Both the position numbers and the translations under genes were made by a program. A DNA stretch of 64,000 nt from a beta proteobacterium AAP65 (GTDB lineage: Bacteria; Pseudomonadota; Gammaproteobacteria; Burkholderiales; Burkholderiaceae_C), in contig LJHW01000005.1 in NCBI GenBank assembly GCA_001295865.1, positions 1 through 64,000 of the forward strand, in the 5' to 3' direction. This document shows, one piece after another, positions 53,323 to 61,162 of this stretch. The number at the start of each line of letters is the position of its first letter. Position 1 is the first letter of the stretch. Under the pieces are notes generated by a model. It was not told the origin of the DNA. It ran no database searches and saw nothing but the letters and a program-made list of their open reading frames with translations.

Positions 53323-54543
53323 TTACTTCGAGGCCGCGGCCGCCGGGGCTGATGCAGCCCCGACAGGCGTCCAGGGCACGGGCGTGACGGGCGCACCGGG
53401 CACGAACATCTTCTGGAAACCGTCCACGATCACGCGGTCGCCGGCCTTCAGGCCTTCGGTCACCACCCAGTGGCCGTTCTGGCCCTGGCGGATCTTCACC
53501 GGCCGCGGGCCGGGCTTGTTGCCCTCGCCGACCACGAGCACGGTGTCGCCCTGCTGCGTGCGCGTGACGGCCTGCTGCGGCAACAGCACCCCGTCCGGCA
53601 GCTCGGCCTGCGCCAGGCGCACACGCACGTACTGGCCGGGCAGCAGCTGGCCGTCGGTGTTGGGCACCTCGGCACGCAGCGTCACCTGGCCGGTGGTGGC
53701 GTCCACGCTCAGGTCGCTGAAGAGCAGGCGGCCGGGCTGCGGCAGCACGCTGCCGTCTTCCAGCACCACGCTCACGGCCACGGTGTCACCGGCGCTCCTG
53801 CGCAGCTGCTTGCCGGCGATGGCCTTGCGCAAAGCGAGCATCTCGCTGCTGCTCTGCGTGAAGTTCACGTAGACGCTGCTCGTCTGCTGGATGAGCGCCA
53901 GCTGCGTCGCCTCGCCGGCGCTGACCAGCGCACCTTCGGTGACCAGCGCACGGCCGATGCGGCCGGCAATGGGTGCGGTCACCTGCGTGTAGCCGAGGTT
54001 GATGCGCGCCGATTGCACAGCGGCCTTGGCCGCAGCCACATCGGCCTGCGCGGTTTTCTGCGCCGCTTGCGCGTTGACGTCATCCTGGCGGCTGATGGCC
54101 TGCGCTTGGGCCAGCGGCTTGTAGCGCTCGGCGGTGGCGGTGGCCTGGGCCAGCACGGCCTCGGCACGCTGCTGCTGCGCCAGCGCGCTGTCGAGCGCGG
54201 CTTGGTAAGGCGCGGGGTCGATCAGGAAGAGCGGCGCGCCAGCGCGCACCTCGCTGCCCTCGCGAAACTGGCGCTGCAGCACCACGCCCGTCACCCGCGC
54301 ACGCACCTGCGCCACACGCTGTGCCTCGACACGGCCGGGCAGTTCGGTCTGCAGGGCCACGGTCTGCGGGGCCACGGTCACCACGCCCACGGGCGGGGGC
54401 GGCGGTGTGCCGCCGGCGCCCGCGGCGGCACCGGGTTGCTGCCCGCCGCAGGCGGCCAGCAAGAAGGCTGCGGCGAGTGCGGTGACGAGCGCGGTGCCAC
54501 GCGGCGTGGCAACACGGTTCTGGTCGGAGTGAAGTGGAGGCAT
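53323..54543 (-). CDS. RND efflux periplasmic adaptor (AcrA/MexA type)
   Basis: A 406-aa membrane-fusion lipoprotein. The lipobox is 'FLLAACGGQ' with Cys32. The lipoyl-like halves are 'LPGRVEAQRVAQVRARVTGVVLQRQFREGSEVRAGAPLF' and 'APIAGRIGRALVTEGALVSAGE', separated by the helical hairpin. The C-terminal membrane-proximal domain has 'KPGPRPVKIRQGQNGHWVVTEGLKAGDRVIVDGFQK'. First gene of the adaptor-permease-outer-membrane operon; divergent from its likely repressor. Confidence 0.96.
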   Translation of the reverse strand: MPPLHSDQNRVATPRGTALVTALAAAFLLAACGGQQPGAAAGAGGTPPPPPVGVVTVAPQTVALQTELPGRVEAQRVAQVRARVTGVVLQRQFREGSEVRAGAPLFLIDPAPYQAALDSALAQQQRAEAVLAQATATAERYKPLAQAQAISRQDDVNAQAAQKTAQADVAAAKAAVQSARINLGYTQVTAPIAGRIGRALVTEGALVSAGEATQLALIQQTSSVYVNFTQSSSEMLALRKAIAGKQLRRSAGDTVAVSVVLEDGSVLPQPGRLLFSDLSVDATTGQVTLRAEVPNTDGQLLPGQYVRVRLAQAELPDGVLLPQQAVTRTQQGDTVLVVGEGNKPGPRPVKIRQGQNGHWVVTEGLKAGDRVIVDGFQKMFVPGAPVTPVPWTPVGAASAPAAAASK

Positions 54544-54697
54544 GAAGGGCTACCTTGGATGGGCAATGTCGGCGCTGCGAGCGTCTCGGGCCGGGCGGGC
54601 CACCTTGACCTGCGGCGATGGCTGGCAGGCGGGGCTGCGGGGCTGCGGGGCTGCGGGTTCACCACGAGAGACCTGCGGCGTTCGGTGCGGCAGTATA

Positions 54698-54717
54698 CAT
54701 ACATTCGTGAATGTATG
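54698..54717. promoter_or_regulatory. AcrR-type operator between the efflux operon and its TetR regulator
   Basis: CATACATTC-GT-GAATGTATG is a perfect 9-bp inverted repeat. It is almost the same as the E. coli AcrR operator (TACATACATT...AATGTATGTA). It overlaps the likely -10 elements of both directions: TATGAT (54714-54719) for the regulator and, on the minus strand, TATACT (54697-54692) for the pump. Repressor binding would shut off both genes. Confidence 0.88.
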
Positions 54718-54771
54718 ATTAAGGGGTTGGAAAATCGCCAGCGCCACCCGCACGAGCCACCACCCACCACC

Positions 54772-55425
54772 ATGGTCCGCAAAACCAAAGAAGACGCCGA
54801 AGCCACCCGCGCCAGCATCCTGGACGCGGCGGAACGGTTGTTCTACAGCCAGGGTGTCTCTCGCACGTCGCTGCAGGACATCGCCTCGGCCGCGGGCGTC
54901 ACGCGCGGCGCCATCTACTGGCACTTCAAGGACAAGAGCGACGTCTTCATCGCCATGATGGACCGCGTGGTGCTGCCGATGGAGGTCGCCGAAGCCCAGC
55001 TGTCCGTGGACGACGACCGGCCCGTGCTCGCGCGCCTGCGTCAGCGCGCGCAGGACCTCTTCGCCACGGCGATGGGCTGCGAGTCGCTGCGGCGCATCAT
55101 GGACATCTCGATGCACAAGGTCGAGTACGTCGATGAACTCGACGCCGTGCGCTTGCGCCGCATCCAGATGCGCAGCACCTTCCGCCAGCCCGCGGAGCAA
55201 CTGCTGCGCCGCGGCCAGCAGCGGGGCGAGGTGGTGGCCGCGGTGCCGGCCGCGCAGCTGGCCGTGGGCCTGCAATTGGTGATCGAGGGCGTGCTCACCA
55301 ACTGGTTGCTCGACCCCGAGGGCTTCGACCTGCCCAAGATCGGCCTGGCGGTGGTGGACGTGCACCTGGCCGGCATGGCGGCCCCGCCGCGTGCGGCCCC
55401 ACGGGGCAAAGCCACGCCGACTTGA
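54772..55425 (+). CDS. TetR-family repressor, AcrR-like
   Basis: A 217-aa regulator starting MVRKTKEDAEATRASILDAAERLFYSQG. The HTH is 'TSLQDIASAAGVTRGAIYWHFKDKSDVF', the hallmark of AcrR/TtgR. The C-terminal ligand-binding half has 'MQMRSTFRQPAEQLLRRGQQRGEV'-like AcrR_C features and a disordered tail. An upstream ATG at 54715 would lie inside the operator, so 54772 is preferred. Divergent from the pump, it should repress it through the 54698-54717 palindrome and be released by drug binding. Confidence 0.92.
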   Translation: MVRKTKEDAEATRASILDAAERLFYSQGVSRTSLQDIASAAGVTRGAIYWHFKDKSDVFIAMMDRVVLPMEVAEAQLSVDDDRPVLARLRQRAQDLFATAMGCESLRRIMDISMHKVEYVDELDAVRLRRIQMRSTFRQPAEQLLRRGQQRGEVVAAVPAAQLAVGLQLVIEGVLTNWLLDPEGFDLPKIGLAVVDVHLAGMAAPPRAAPRGKATPT

Positions 55426-55582
55426 GGCTGCCAGTACCGCGCACCGGGCGGGCTGCCTGCGGCAACAAGCCGCAACGACTTCGGCTTCGCAGCCTGCGGT
55501 GCTAGGGGGTGTCAGCGCGGCCAGCGCTGCCTACAGTGCGTCACGCCACGGCCCCGTCGGCGCTTGAAGTGCCCACCCCCCG

Positions 55583-56644
55583 ATGAGTTCCCGCACCGCC
55601 CACCACGCCCCGCCTGCATCGGCCCTCGGCGCCCCCGCGCTGCCGGGCTTCGTGGGCCAGCACCCGGCCTTCCTGGCCCAGGTGGCCAAGCTGCCGCGTT
55701 ACGCCGCCTGCCCGGCGGGGGTTTTGATCCAGGGCGAAACCGGCACCGGGAAGGAGGTTTTTGCGCAGGCCATCCACTACCTCTCGCCGCGCGCGCCGCG
55801 GCCCTGGGTGGCGGTGAACTGCGGGGCCATCCCGGTCGATCTGCTGGAGAGTGAACTCTTCGGTCACGTGCGCGGCGCCTACACCTCGGCCCAGAGCAGC
55901 CGCCCGGGGTTGGTGGCCGAGGCCGAAGGCGGCACGCTCTTTCTCGACGACATCGATTGCCTGCCCCTGCCCGCGCAGGCCAAGCTGCTGCGTTTTCTGC
56001 AAGAGCACGAATACCGCGCCGTGGGCTCGAACACCGTGCACCACGCCGATGTGCGCGTGGTGGCCGCCAGCAACCGGCCGCTGCGTGAGATGGCGCAGCA
56101 AGGCGGCTTCCGCGAAGACCTGTACTACCGCCTGAACGTGCTCTCGCTTGCGCTGCCGCCGCTGCGTGAACGTGCGGCCGACATCCCCCTGCTGGCCAAC
56201 CACTTCCTGCAGCGCTACGCCAGCGCCGGCCACACGCTGGCCACCTGCGCACAGGCGCGCCTGATGGCCCACCACTGGCCGGGCAATGTGCGCGAACTGG
56301 CCCACGTGCTTGAACGCGCCGCACTCCTGGCGCGCGGCAGTTGCCTGCAGGCCGACGACATCGAAATCGATGGCGAGCGTGTGCCGCCCGAGAGCGAGCT
56401 TGCCAACAGCGCCGGCGACGGGGCTGTTGTTGCGCCCGAGGCCGGCGCCACGGGCCTCTCGCTGCGCGCAGCCAAGGCTCGCCTGGTGCAGGAATTCGAA
56501 CGCCGCTACATCGAAGAACTGCTCAGCCGCCATGCCGGCAACGTCACCCACGCGGCCAGCGAAGCCGGCAAGAACCGCCGCGCCTTCTTCGAGCTGATGC
56601 GCCGCTACAGCATCGAATCCAGCAGCTTCCGCGCGCCACACTGA
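55583..56644 (+). CDS. Sigma-54 enhancer-binding protein without a sensor domain
   Basis: A 353-aa bacterial enhancer-binding protein with only AAA+ and DNA-binding parts. Walker A is 'GETGTGKEVF' (51-60). The sigma-54 contact loop reads GAYTSA (98-103) instead of GAFTGA. Walker B is 'LFLDD' (119-123) instead of LFLDE. The sensor/arginine-finger block is 'FREDLYYRLNVLSLALPPLRER' and the 'HHWPGNVRELAHVLERA' block follows. A Fis-type HTH closes the protein ('HAGNVTHAASEAGKNRRAFFELMRRYSI'). No receiver, GAF or PAS domain is present. It is directly followed by a terminator, then repeated candidate binding sites, a -24/-12 promoter and an eCIS operon, which it probably controls. Confidence 0.9.
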   Translation: MSSRTAHHAPPASALGAPALPGFVGQHPAFLAQVAKLPRYAACPAGVLIQGETGTGKEVFAQAIHYLSPRAPRPWVAVNCGAIPVDLLESELFGHVRGAYTSAQSSRPGLVAEAEGGTLFLDDIDCLPLPAQAKLLRFLQEHEYRAVGSNTVHHADVRVVAASNRPLREMAQQGGFREDLYYRLNVLSLALPPLRERAADIPLLANHFLQRYASAGHTLATCAQARLMAHHWPGNVRELAHVLERAALLARGSCLQADDIEIDGERVPPESELANSAGDGAVVAPEAGATGLSLRAAKARLVQEFERRYIEELLSRHAGNVTHAASEAGKNRRAFFELMRRYSIESSSFRAPH

Positions 56645-56673
56645 GCGCCGGGCCCTGCGGCCCCATGAACCTG

Positions 56674-56703
56674 ACGGCCGGCCACTCGCCGGCCGTTTTG
56701 TTT
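56674..56703 (+). terminator. Intrinsic terminator after the sigma-54 activator gene
   Basis: ACGGCCGGC (56674-56682) pairs with GCCGGCCGT (56688-56696) around a 5-nt loop, followed by TTTTGTTT. It separates the activator transcript from the eCIS operon. Confidence 0.88.
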
Positions 56704-56727
56704 GCTCGTGCGCAGCGCGACGCACCG

Positions 56728-56847
56728 GGACAAAACCGCGCGCACCCGGACATCCTCGTCCTGCCCCGGCGAGCCGTGCCCTGGCCATGCACCACCCAGG
56801 GCAGACGCCCTGCAGCTTGCGGGTTAGCACCGAGGACAAGACCGTCC
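56728..56847 (+). promoter_or_regulatory. Candidate enhancer sites for the sigma-54 activator
   Basis: Two inverted repeats GGAC-N6-GTCC occur at 56748-56761 and 56834-56847, the second extending to AGGAC-N6-GTCCT; both are followed by TGC. A third, half-matching copy (GGACAAAACCG) is at 56728-56738 and resembles the left half of the 56834 site in 10 of 11 positions. They lie about 80-190 bp upstream of the predicted transcription start, the usual enhancer range. Confidence 0.55.
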
Positions 56848-56891
56848 TGCTCCAAGCCACGCGCGCGCCCTGCGCCCTGGGCAGGCCGTGC

Positions 56892-56907
56892 TGGCACCGC
56901 TCTTGCG
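56892..56907 (+). promoter_or_regulatory. Sigma-54 (-24/-12) promoter of the eCIS operon
   Basis: TGGCAC-CGCTC-TTGCG: the -24 GG (56893-56894) and -12 GC (56905-56906) are 10 nt apart, exactly the required spacing, and both hexamers match the TGGCAC/TTGC consensus. Transcription should start near 56918. An activator gene of the right family lies immediately upstream. Confidence 0.82.
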
Positions 56908-56921
56908 GTACAGGCGTGGCC

Positions 56922-57236
56922 ATGCCACCGAAGGACGAGGTCGAGACCGTGATCGAAGCCCTGCGTCGCTACACCAGCGACAACCCCCACGCCTGCGATA
57001 CGCCGGACGGCATCGCGCGCTGGTGGCTGCAGGGGCGGCACGCGCCGCAGCTGGTGGTGCTGGCCCTCGACAGCCTCAGCGCGCGCGGCCTGCTCGAACG
57101 CCTGCCGGCCACCGACGGCCGTGTGCGCTACCGCCGGCCCGCCCCCACCGTTGCCTCGACAGCGGCCTTGCCGGCGGCACGGACGGCCGACCTCACCATC
57201 CCTGCTGCGGCCGCGCCGCGCGAGGGCCCGCCATGA
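56922..57236 (+). CDS. Small winged-helix-like protein, first gene of the eCIS operon
   Basis: A 104-aa protein starting MPPKDEVETVIEALRRYTSD. Residues about 3-68 predict a winged-helix fold ('DGIARWWLQGRHAPQLVVLALDSLSARGLLERLPATDGRVRYRR'). The last 35 residues are Ala/Pro/Thr-rich. The ATG is only about 4 nt after the predicted sigma-54 start and no Shine-Dalgarno is seen; no internal methionine offers another start. The stop overlaps the next gene by 4 bp (ATGA). Function not known; a regulator or chaperone of particle assembly is possible. Confidence 0.65.
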   Translation: MPPKDEVETVIEALRRYTSDNPHACDTPDGIARWWLQGRHAPQLVVLALDSLSARGLLERLPATDGRVRYRRPAPTVASTAALPAARTADLTIPAAAAPREGPP

Positions 57237-57877
57237 GCGGCCTGGCCGCCATCACCGCCACCGGCATGAGCCTGCAGCGCCTGCTGCTGGCGGGTTTTGC
57301 CGAACGCTCGCCGCTGATCGACGAAGACGCCCCCGGCGCACCGCCGGCCGTGCCGGTGGAACTCGTCAACACACGCCGGCTGCAGGAAATTGGCGAGGCC
57401 ACCAACCCCACGCCGCTGGTCACGCTCTACCTCTACCGCATCGATGTCGACAAGTCGGTGCGCGCCAGCTGGTCGGCGGTGGGCTCGGTGGAAGGCCGCG
57501 GCCGGCTGCCGCTGAACCTGCACTACCTGCTCACGGCCTGGGGCGGCGACGCCGCCACCGAGCAGCGACTGCTCGGCCGCGCGATGCAGGCGCTGGAAGC
57601 CACCCCCGTGCTCACCGGCCCGCTGCTGCTGGCACCGGCCGGGCTGCCGGCCGACGAGCCCGGCTGGGAAGCGCAGGAGGCCGTGTACCTCGGCATCGAA
57701 GACCTGCCCACCGAGGCGCTGATGCGCATCTTCGACACCCTGCCGGTCGACCACCAGCTCAGCGTGCCGTACTGCGCGCGTGTCGTGCGCATCGACGGCC
57801 GCCGCCCGCCTGCGCCGCTGCCGGTGCTGGACGCGCAGGTGCGCCTGCACAGCCTGCGCGCCGAGGTGCAGCGGTGA
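57233..57877 (+). CDS. Pvc16/DUF4255-type tail cap protein of the eCIS
   Basis: A 214-aa protein with the DUF4255 (Pvc16 N-terminal) signature: 'NPTPLVTLYLYRIDVDKSVRASW', 'RLPLNLHYLLTAWGGDAATEQRLLGRAMQALEATPVLTGPLL' and 'EDLPTEALMRIFDTLPVDHQLSVPYCARVVRID'. In Afp and PVC particles, the Afp16/Pvc16 protein caps the sheath/tube end and sets length. ATG 57233 overlaps the upstream stop (ATGA) and the next gene starts with GTG in its own stop (GTGA). Confidence 0.88.
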   Translation: MSGLAAITATGMSLQRLLLAGFAERSPLIDEDAPGAPPAVPVELVNTRRLQEIGEATNPTPLVTLYLYRIDVDKSVRASWSAVGSVEGRGRLPLNLHYLLTAWGGDAATEQRLLGRAMQALEATPVLTGPLLLAPAGLPADEPGWEAQEAVYLGIEDLPTEALMRIFDTLPVDHQLSVPYCARVVRIDGRRPPAPLPVLDAQVRLHSLRAEVQR

Positions 57878-58764
57878 GCCCGGGCCTGCTGCTCAGCGCC
57901 GGGCCCGAACTGGCCCGTGTGCAGCACCGCCTGGCCGTCGGCGTGCAGTGTGTAGACGCCCTCAGCGGCCAGCCATTGCTGGCACCACTGCAGGTGCGCC
58001 TGCTGGCCATCGGCCCGCTGGCGGCCGATCTGTTGCTGCAGCCCAAAGGCGATGGGCGCTACAGCCTGGCCGATGCCGGTGCCTTTGCGCGCCTGTGGGA
58101 CCGCTGCACGCGTCTGGACGACCCGCTGCCCCGCACGCTCGACCTGCTGGTGCACGAAAACCTGCCCGGCGCGGCAGCCACCGAAGGCGAGGCCCCGCAC
58201 CGCAGCGGCCCGCGCCGCGTGCGCATGGACCTGGCCGAAACCGCGCCCGCCCTGCCCGCCCCCGGCTTTCGCCCGCGGCCCCGGCCCGGGCGCGAGAGCT
58301 CGCTCGCCTTGCGACTCTTTCCCGGCCCCAACCACGGCTTCGACGCCAGCGCCACGGTGCTGCGCGGCCGTGTGCAGCTGGGCACCGGCGCCGCCGACGC
58401 GCGCCCGGCCCGCTGGTCCCGCCTGGTGGCGATGCGCGGCAGCGCCGTGCTGGGCCACACCCAGGCCGACGAACGCGGCGAGTACGCCCTGCTGCTGCGC
58501 TACCCCGCCGGCCTGCTGGCGCCCAACACGCCCAGCCCGGCCGATGCCCAGATCGAGGTGCACATCGCCGCGCGCCGCAACCCGCCGCCGCACGAAAGGC
58601 CTTTCGACGACCTCAGCGCCGAGCCCGCCCACGTGGTGGCGCTCGACGCCCCGCCGCCGACCGACTGGCCCGCCGCGTACGACCGCCGCGTGACCGTGGC
58701 CCGCACCGTGGTCTTCGGCGGCCCCAACAGCGGGCCGGCGCACGAACACCTGCTCGCACCCTGA
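57874..58764 (+). CDS. Unknown beta-rich protein of the eCIS operon
   Basis: A 296-aa protein whose best start is GTG 57874, overlapping the previous stop by 4 bp. No family is recognised with confidence. Two segments read like carboxypeptidase-regulatory/Ig-type beta sandwiches: 'RLAVGVQCVDALSGQPLLAPLQVRLLA...KGDGRYSLADAG' and 'TVLRGRVQLGTGAAD...GHTQADERGEYALLLRYPAG'. Pro/Arg-rich linkers lie between and after them. It sits between the cap and sheath genes and could be a particle-surface or assembly component. Confidence 0.55.
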   Translation: MSPGLLLSAGPELARVQHRLAVGVQCVDALSGQPLLAPLQVRLLAIGPLAADLLLQPKGDGRYSLADAGAFARLWDRCTRLDDPLPRTLDLLVHENLPGAAATEGEAPHRSGPRRVRMDLAETAPALPAPGFRPRPRPGRESSLALRLFPGPNHGFDASATVLRGRVQLGTGAADARPARWSRLVAMRGSAVLGHTQADERGEYALLLRYPAGLLAPNTPSPADAQIEVHIAARRNPPPHERPFDDLSAEPAHVVALDAPPPTDWPAAYDRRVTVARTVVFGGPNSGPAHEHLLAP

Positions 58765-58806
58765 GCCCCACCCCTGCCCGACCCCCTGCCCCGAAGGAGC
58801 CCCGAG

Positions 58807-60687
58807 ATGCCCGAATACCTCGCCCCCGGCGTCTATGTCGAAGAAACCAGCTTCCGCTCGAAGTCCATCGAGGGGGTGTCGACCAGCACCACCGGCATGG
58901 TGGGCCTCACGCGTTACGGCCCGGTGCAGTACCCGGGTGGGCCGCTGCGGCCCGAGCCGCGGCTGATCACTTCCTTCACCGAGTTCGAAGCCGTCTATGG
59001 CGGCCTGGAGCCGCTCGATCTGGATGGCACGGCGCACCTGCCCTACCTGGCGCACGCCGCGCGGGCCTACTTCAACAACGGCGGGCAGCGGCTCTACGTG
59101 AGCCGGGTCTACAACCCGCTGCGCGAAGGTGATGCCGACGTCTGGGGCGTGGCCGCGCTCACGGTGCCTGCGGCCGGCCGCAACGCGCGCTGGGTGGCGC
59201 GCTGGCCGGGCGACGACGGCGAGGTGATGGTGGAGACCACCGTCACGCGCACCCGCAACCTCGGCTTCACGCACGCCGCGCCGGCCCTCGGCCAGCCGCC
59301 CGACCCCTTGAACCGCGCCGCCTGGGGCGCGCAGGCCAAGGGCTTGCGCGCCGGTGCGCTGGTGGAGACCTGGCCCGCCGCCACCACCGTGCTGCCGGGG
59401 CCGAACGCCGCGCTCATCCCTGGGCAGCTGTTTGTCGTCACCGTCGATGTCGACGGCCGCCAGCGTTTCCAGGGCAATGGCGGTGGCGCGCCAGTGTCGC
59501 TGCCCAACGGCACGCTCATCCTGCTGGTGGAGTTGCGCGTCAGCGTGCGCCACGGCAACCCCGCGGCGCCGCGCCGCGTGGATGTGTACGAGGCGCTGTC
59601 CACCTCGGCCTTGCAGCCGCGCTACATCGGCGCCGTGCTGCACCGCGACACCCCCCAAGACCAGAACGCCGCGATCTACCTCGATTGGGACGACGGCGGC
59701 GGCTTCGAGCCCGCGCTGCTGGCCATCGCGCTGCAGAACCCCCCTGGCGTGCGCCTGAGCGGCGGCAACGACGGCGACGCGCTGCTGCCCGACGACCTGG
59801 CCGGCGCCGCCGCCGACCCCGACGACGCCGACATCGGCGCCACGGGCCTGGAAGCGCTGGCCGAGATCGACGACATCGCCATCGTCGCCGCGCCCGACGC
59901 CGGCGCCATGGCCAACCCCGACCAGGCGGCCGACCGCCTCATCAGCCACGCCGAACGTGCGCGTTACCGCATCGCCGTGGTAGACGGCCCCGAGGGCAGC
60001 TCGATCAACGCCATCCGCGAGTTCCGCGGCCGTTTCGACACCAAGTACGCCGCGCTCTACCACCCGTGGATCGAGATCCTCGACCCGCTGGCCTCGCCCG
60101 CGCCGGGCGAGCCGCAGCCGCGGCTGATGCTGCCGCCCTCGGGCTTCGTCTGCGGCATCTACGCGCGCAGCGACATCGAACGCGGCGTGCACAAGGCGCC
60201 GGCCAACGAGGTGGTGCGCGGGCTCACGCGCTTCGAGATGAACATCAACAAGCCGCGCCAGGACGTGCTGAACCCCGAAGGCGTGAACTGCCTGCGCTTC
60301 TTCGAAGGGCGCGGCAACCGCGTCTGGGGCGCCCGCACGATGAGCAGCGACCCCGAGTGGAAGTACGTCAACGTGCGCCGGCTCTTCATCTACCTGGAGC
60401 ACAGCATCGACAAGGCCACGCAATGGGCCGTGTTCGAGCCCAACAACGAGCGCCTGTGGGCCAACCTGCGGCGCAGCGTGGCCGACTTCCTCTTCGTGAT
60501 GTGGCGCGATGGCGCATTGCTCGGCAGCAAGCCCGAAGAGGCCTTTTTCGTGCGCTGCGACCGCAGCACCATGACCCAGAACGACCTCGACAACGGCCGC
60601 CTCATCTGCCTGGTGGGCGTGGCGCCGGTGCGCCCGGCGGAGTTCGTCGTCTTCCGCGTCGGCCAGTTCACGGCCGATGCCAAGTAA
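58807..60687 (+). CDS. Phage-tail-like sheath protein 1 of the eCIS
   Basis: The 626-aa main contractile sheath subunit. The N-terminus 'MPEYLAPGVYVEETSFRSKSIEGVSTSTTGMVGLT' and 'YFNNGGQRLYVSRVY' are classic sheath features. The conserved C-terminal domain is 'LNPEGVNCLRFFEGRGNRVWGARTMSSDPEWKYVNVRRLFIYLEHSI' followed by 'AFFVRCDRSTMTQNDLDNGRLICLVGVAPVRPAEFVVFRVGQ'. A central insertion is rich in Gly/Asp/Ala. Ribosome site AAGGAG precedes the ATG. Contraction of this sheath drives the tube. Confidence 0.95.
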   Translation: MPEYLAPGVYVEETSFRSKSIEGVSTSTTGMVGLTRYGPVQYPGGPLRPEPRLITSFTEFEAVYGGLEPLDLDGTAHLPYLAHAARAYFNNGGQRLYVSRVYNPLREGDADVWGVAALTVPAAGRNARWVARWPGDDGEVMVETTVTRTRNLGFTHAAPALGQPPDPLNRAAWGAQAKGLRAGALVETWPAATTVLPGPNAALIPGQLFVVTVDVDGRQRFQGNGGGAPVSLPNGTLILLVELRVSVRHGNPAAPRRVDVYEALSTSALQPRYIGAVLHRDTPQDQNAAIYLDWDDGGGFEPALLAIALQNPPGVRLSGGNDGDALLPDDLAGAAADPDDADIGATGLEALAEIDDIAIVAAPDAGAMANPDQAADRLISHAERARYRIAVVDGPEGSSINAIREFRGRFDTKYAALYHPWIEILDPLASPAPGEPQPRLMLPPSGFVCGIYARSDIERGVHKAPANEVVRGLTRFEMNINKPRQDVLNPEGVNCLRFFEGRGNRVWGARTMSSDPEWKYVNVRRLFIYLEHSIDKATQWAVFEPNNERLWANLRRSVADFLFVMWRDGALLGSKPEEAFFVRCDRSTMTQNDLDNGRLICLVGVAPVRPAEFVVFRVGQFTADAK

Positions 60688-60702
60688 GCAGGAGCAAACC
60701 AC

Positions 60703-61152
60703 ATGGCCACGATGCGCGACGCGCCCTACGGCGCCTTCAACTACCTCGTCAGCCTGGGCGACGGCAACACCACCGGCCCGGTGGCCGGCTTCTCCGATGT
60801 CTCGGGCCTGGGCAGCGAGGTCAACTACAGCGAGTACCGCGCCGGCAACGACGCCGTCAGCACCGCCCGCAAGCTGCCCAACACCTACAAGCAGGAAGAC
60901 GTGGTGCTCAAGCGCGGTGTCATCGGCAGCGTGGACCTCTGGCAGTGGCTCAACCGCGTGCGCCAGGGTGAGATCGACCGCCGCACGGTGACCATCTCCC
61001 TGCTCGACGAAGCGCGCAACCCGGTGCTGACCTACATCCTGCGCTCGGCGCAGCCCAAGAAGTGGGTGGGCCCCACGCTGGCGGGCAAAGGTGGCGGTGA
61101 GGTGGCGATGGAAGAGCTGCACCTCGTGCACGAAGGCATCGACCTCGAGTGA
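60703..61152 (+). CDS. Phage-tail-like tube protein 1 of the eCIS
   Basis: A 149-aa inner-tube subunit of the gp19/T4-tube-like family. Conserved blocks: 'DAPYGAFNYLVSLGDGNTTGPVAGFSDVSGLGSEVNYSEYRAGND', 'KLPNTYKQEDVVLKRGVIGSVDLWQWL' and C-terminal 'AMEELHLVHEGIDLE'-type end. Size and sequence match Afp1/Pvc1. AGGAG ribosome site 10 nt before the ATG. Directly follows the sheath. Confidence 0.95.
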   Translation: MATMRDAPYGAFNYLVSLGDGNTTGPVAGFSDVSGLGSEVNYSEYRAGNDAVSTARKLPNTYKQEDVVLKRGVIGSVDLWQWLNRVRQGEIDRRTVTISLLDEARNPVLTYILRSAQPKKWVGPTLAGKGGGEVAMEELHLVHEGIDLE

Positions 61153-61162
61153 GCCGCGGCGC

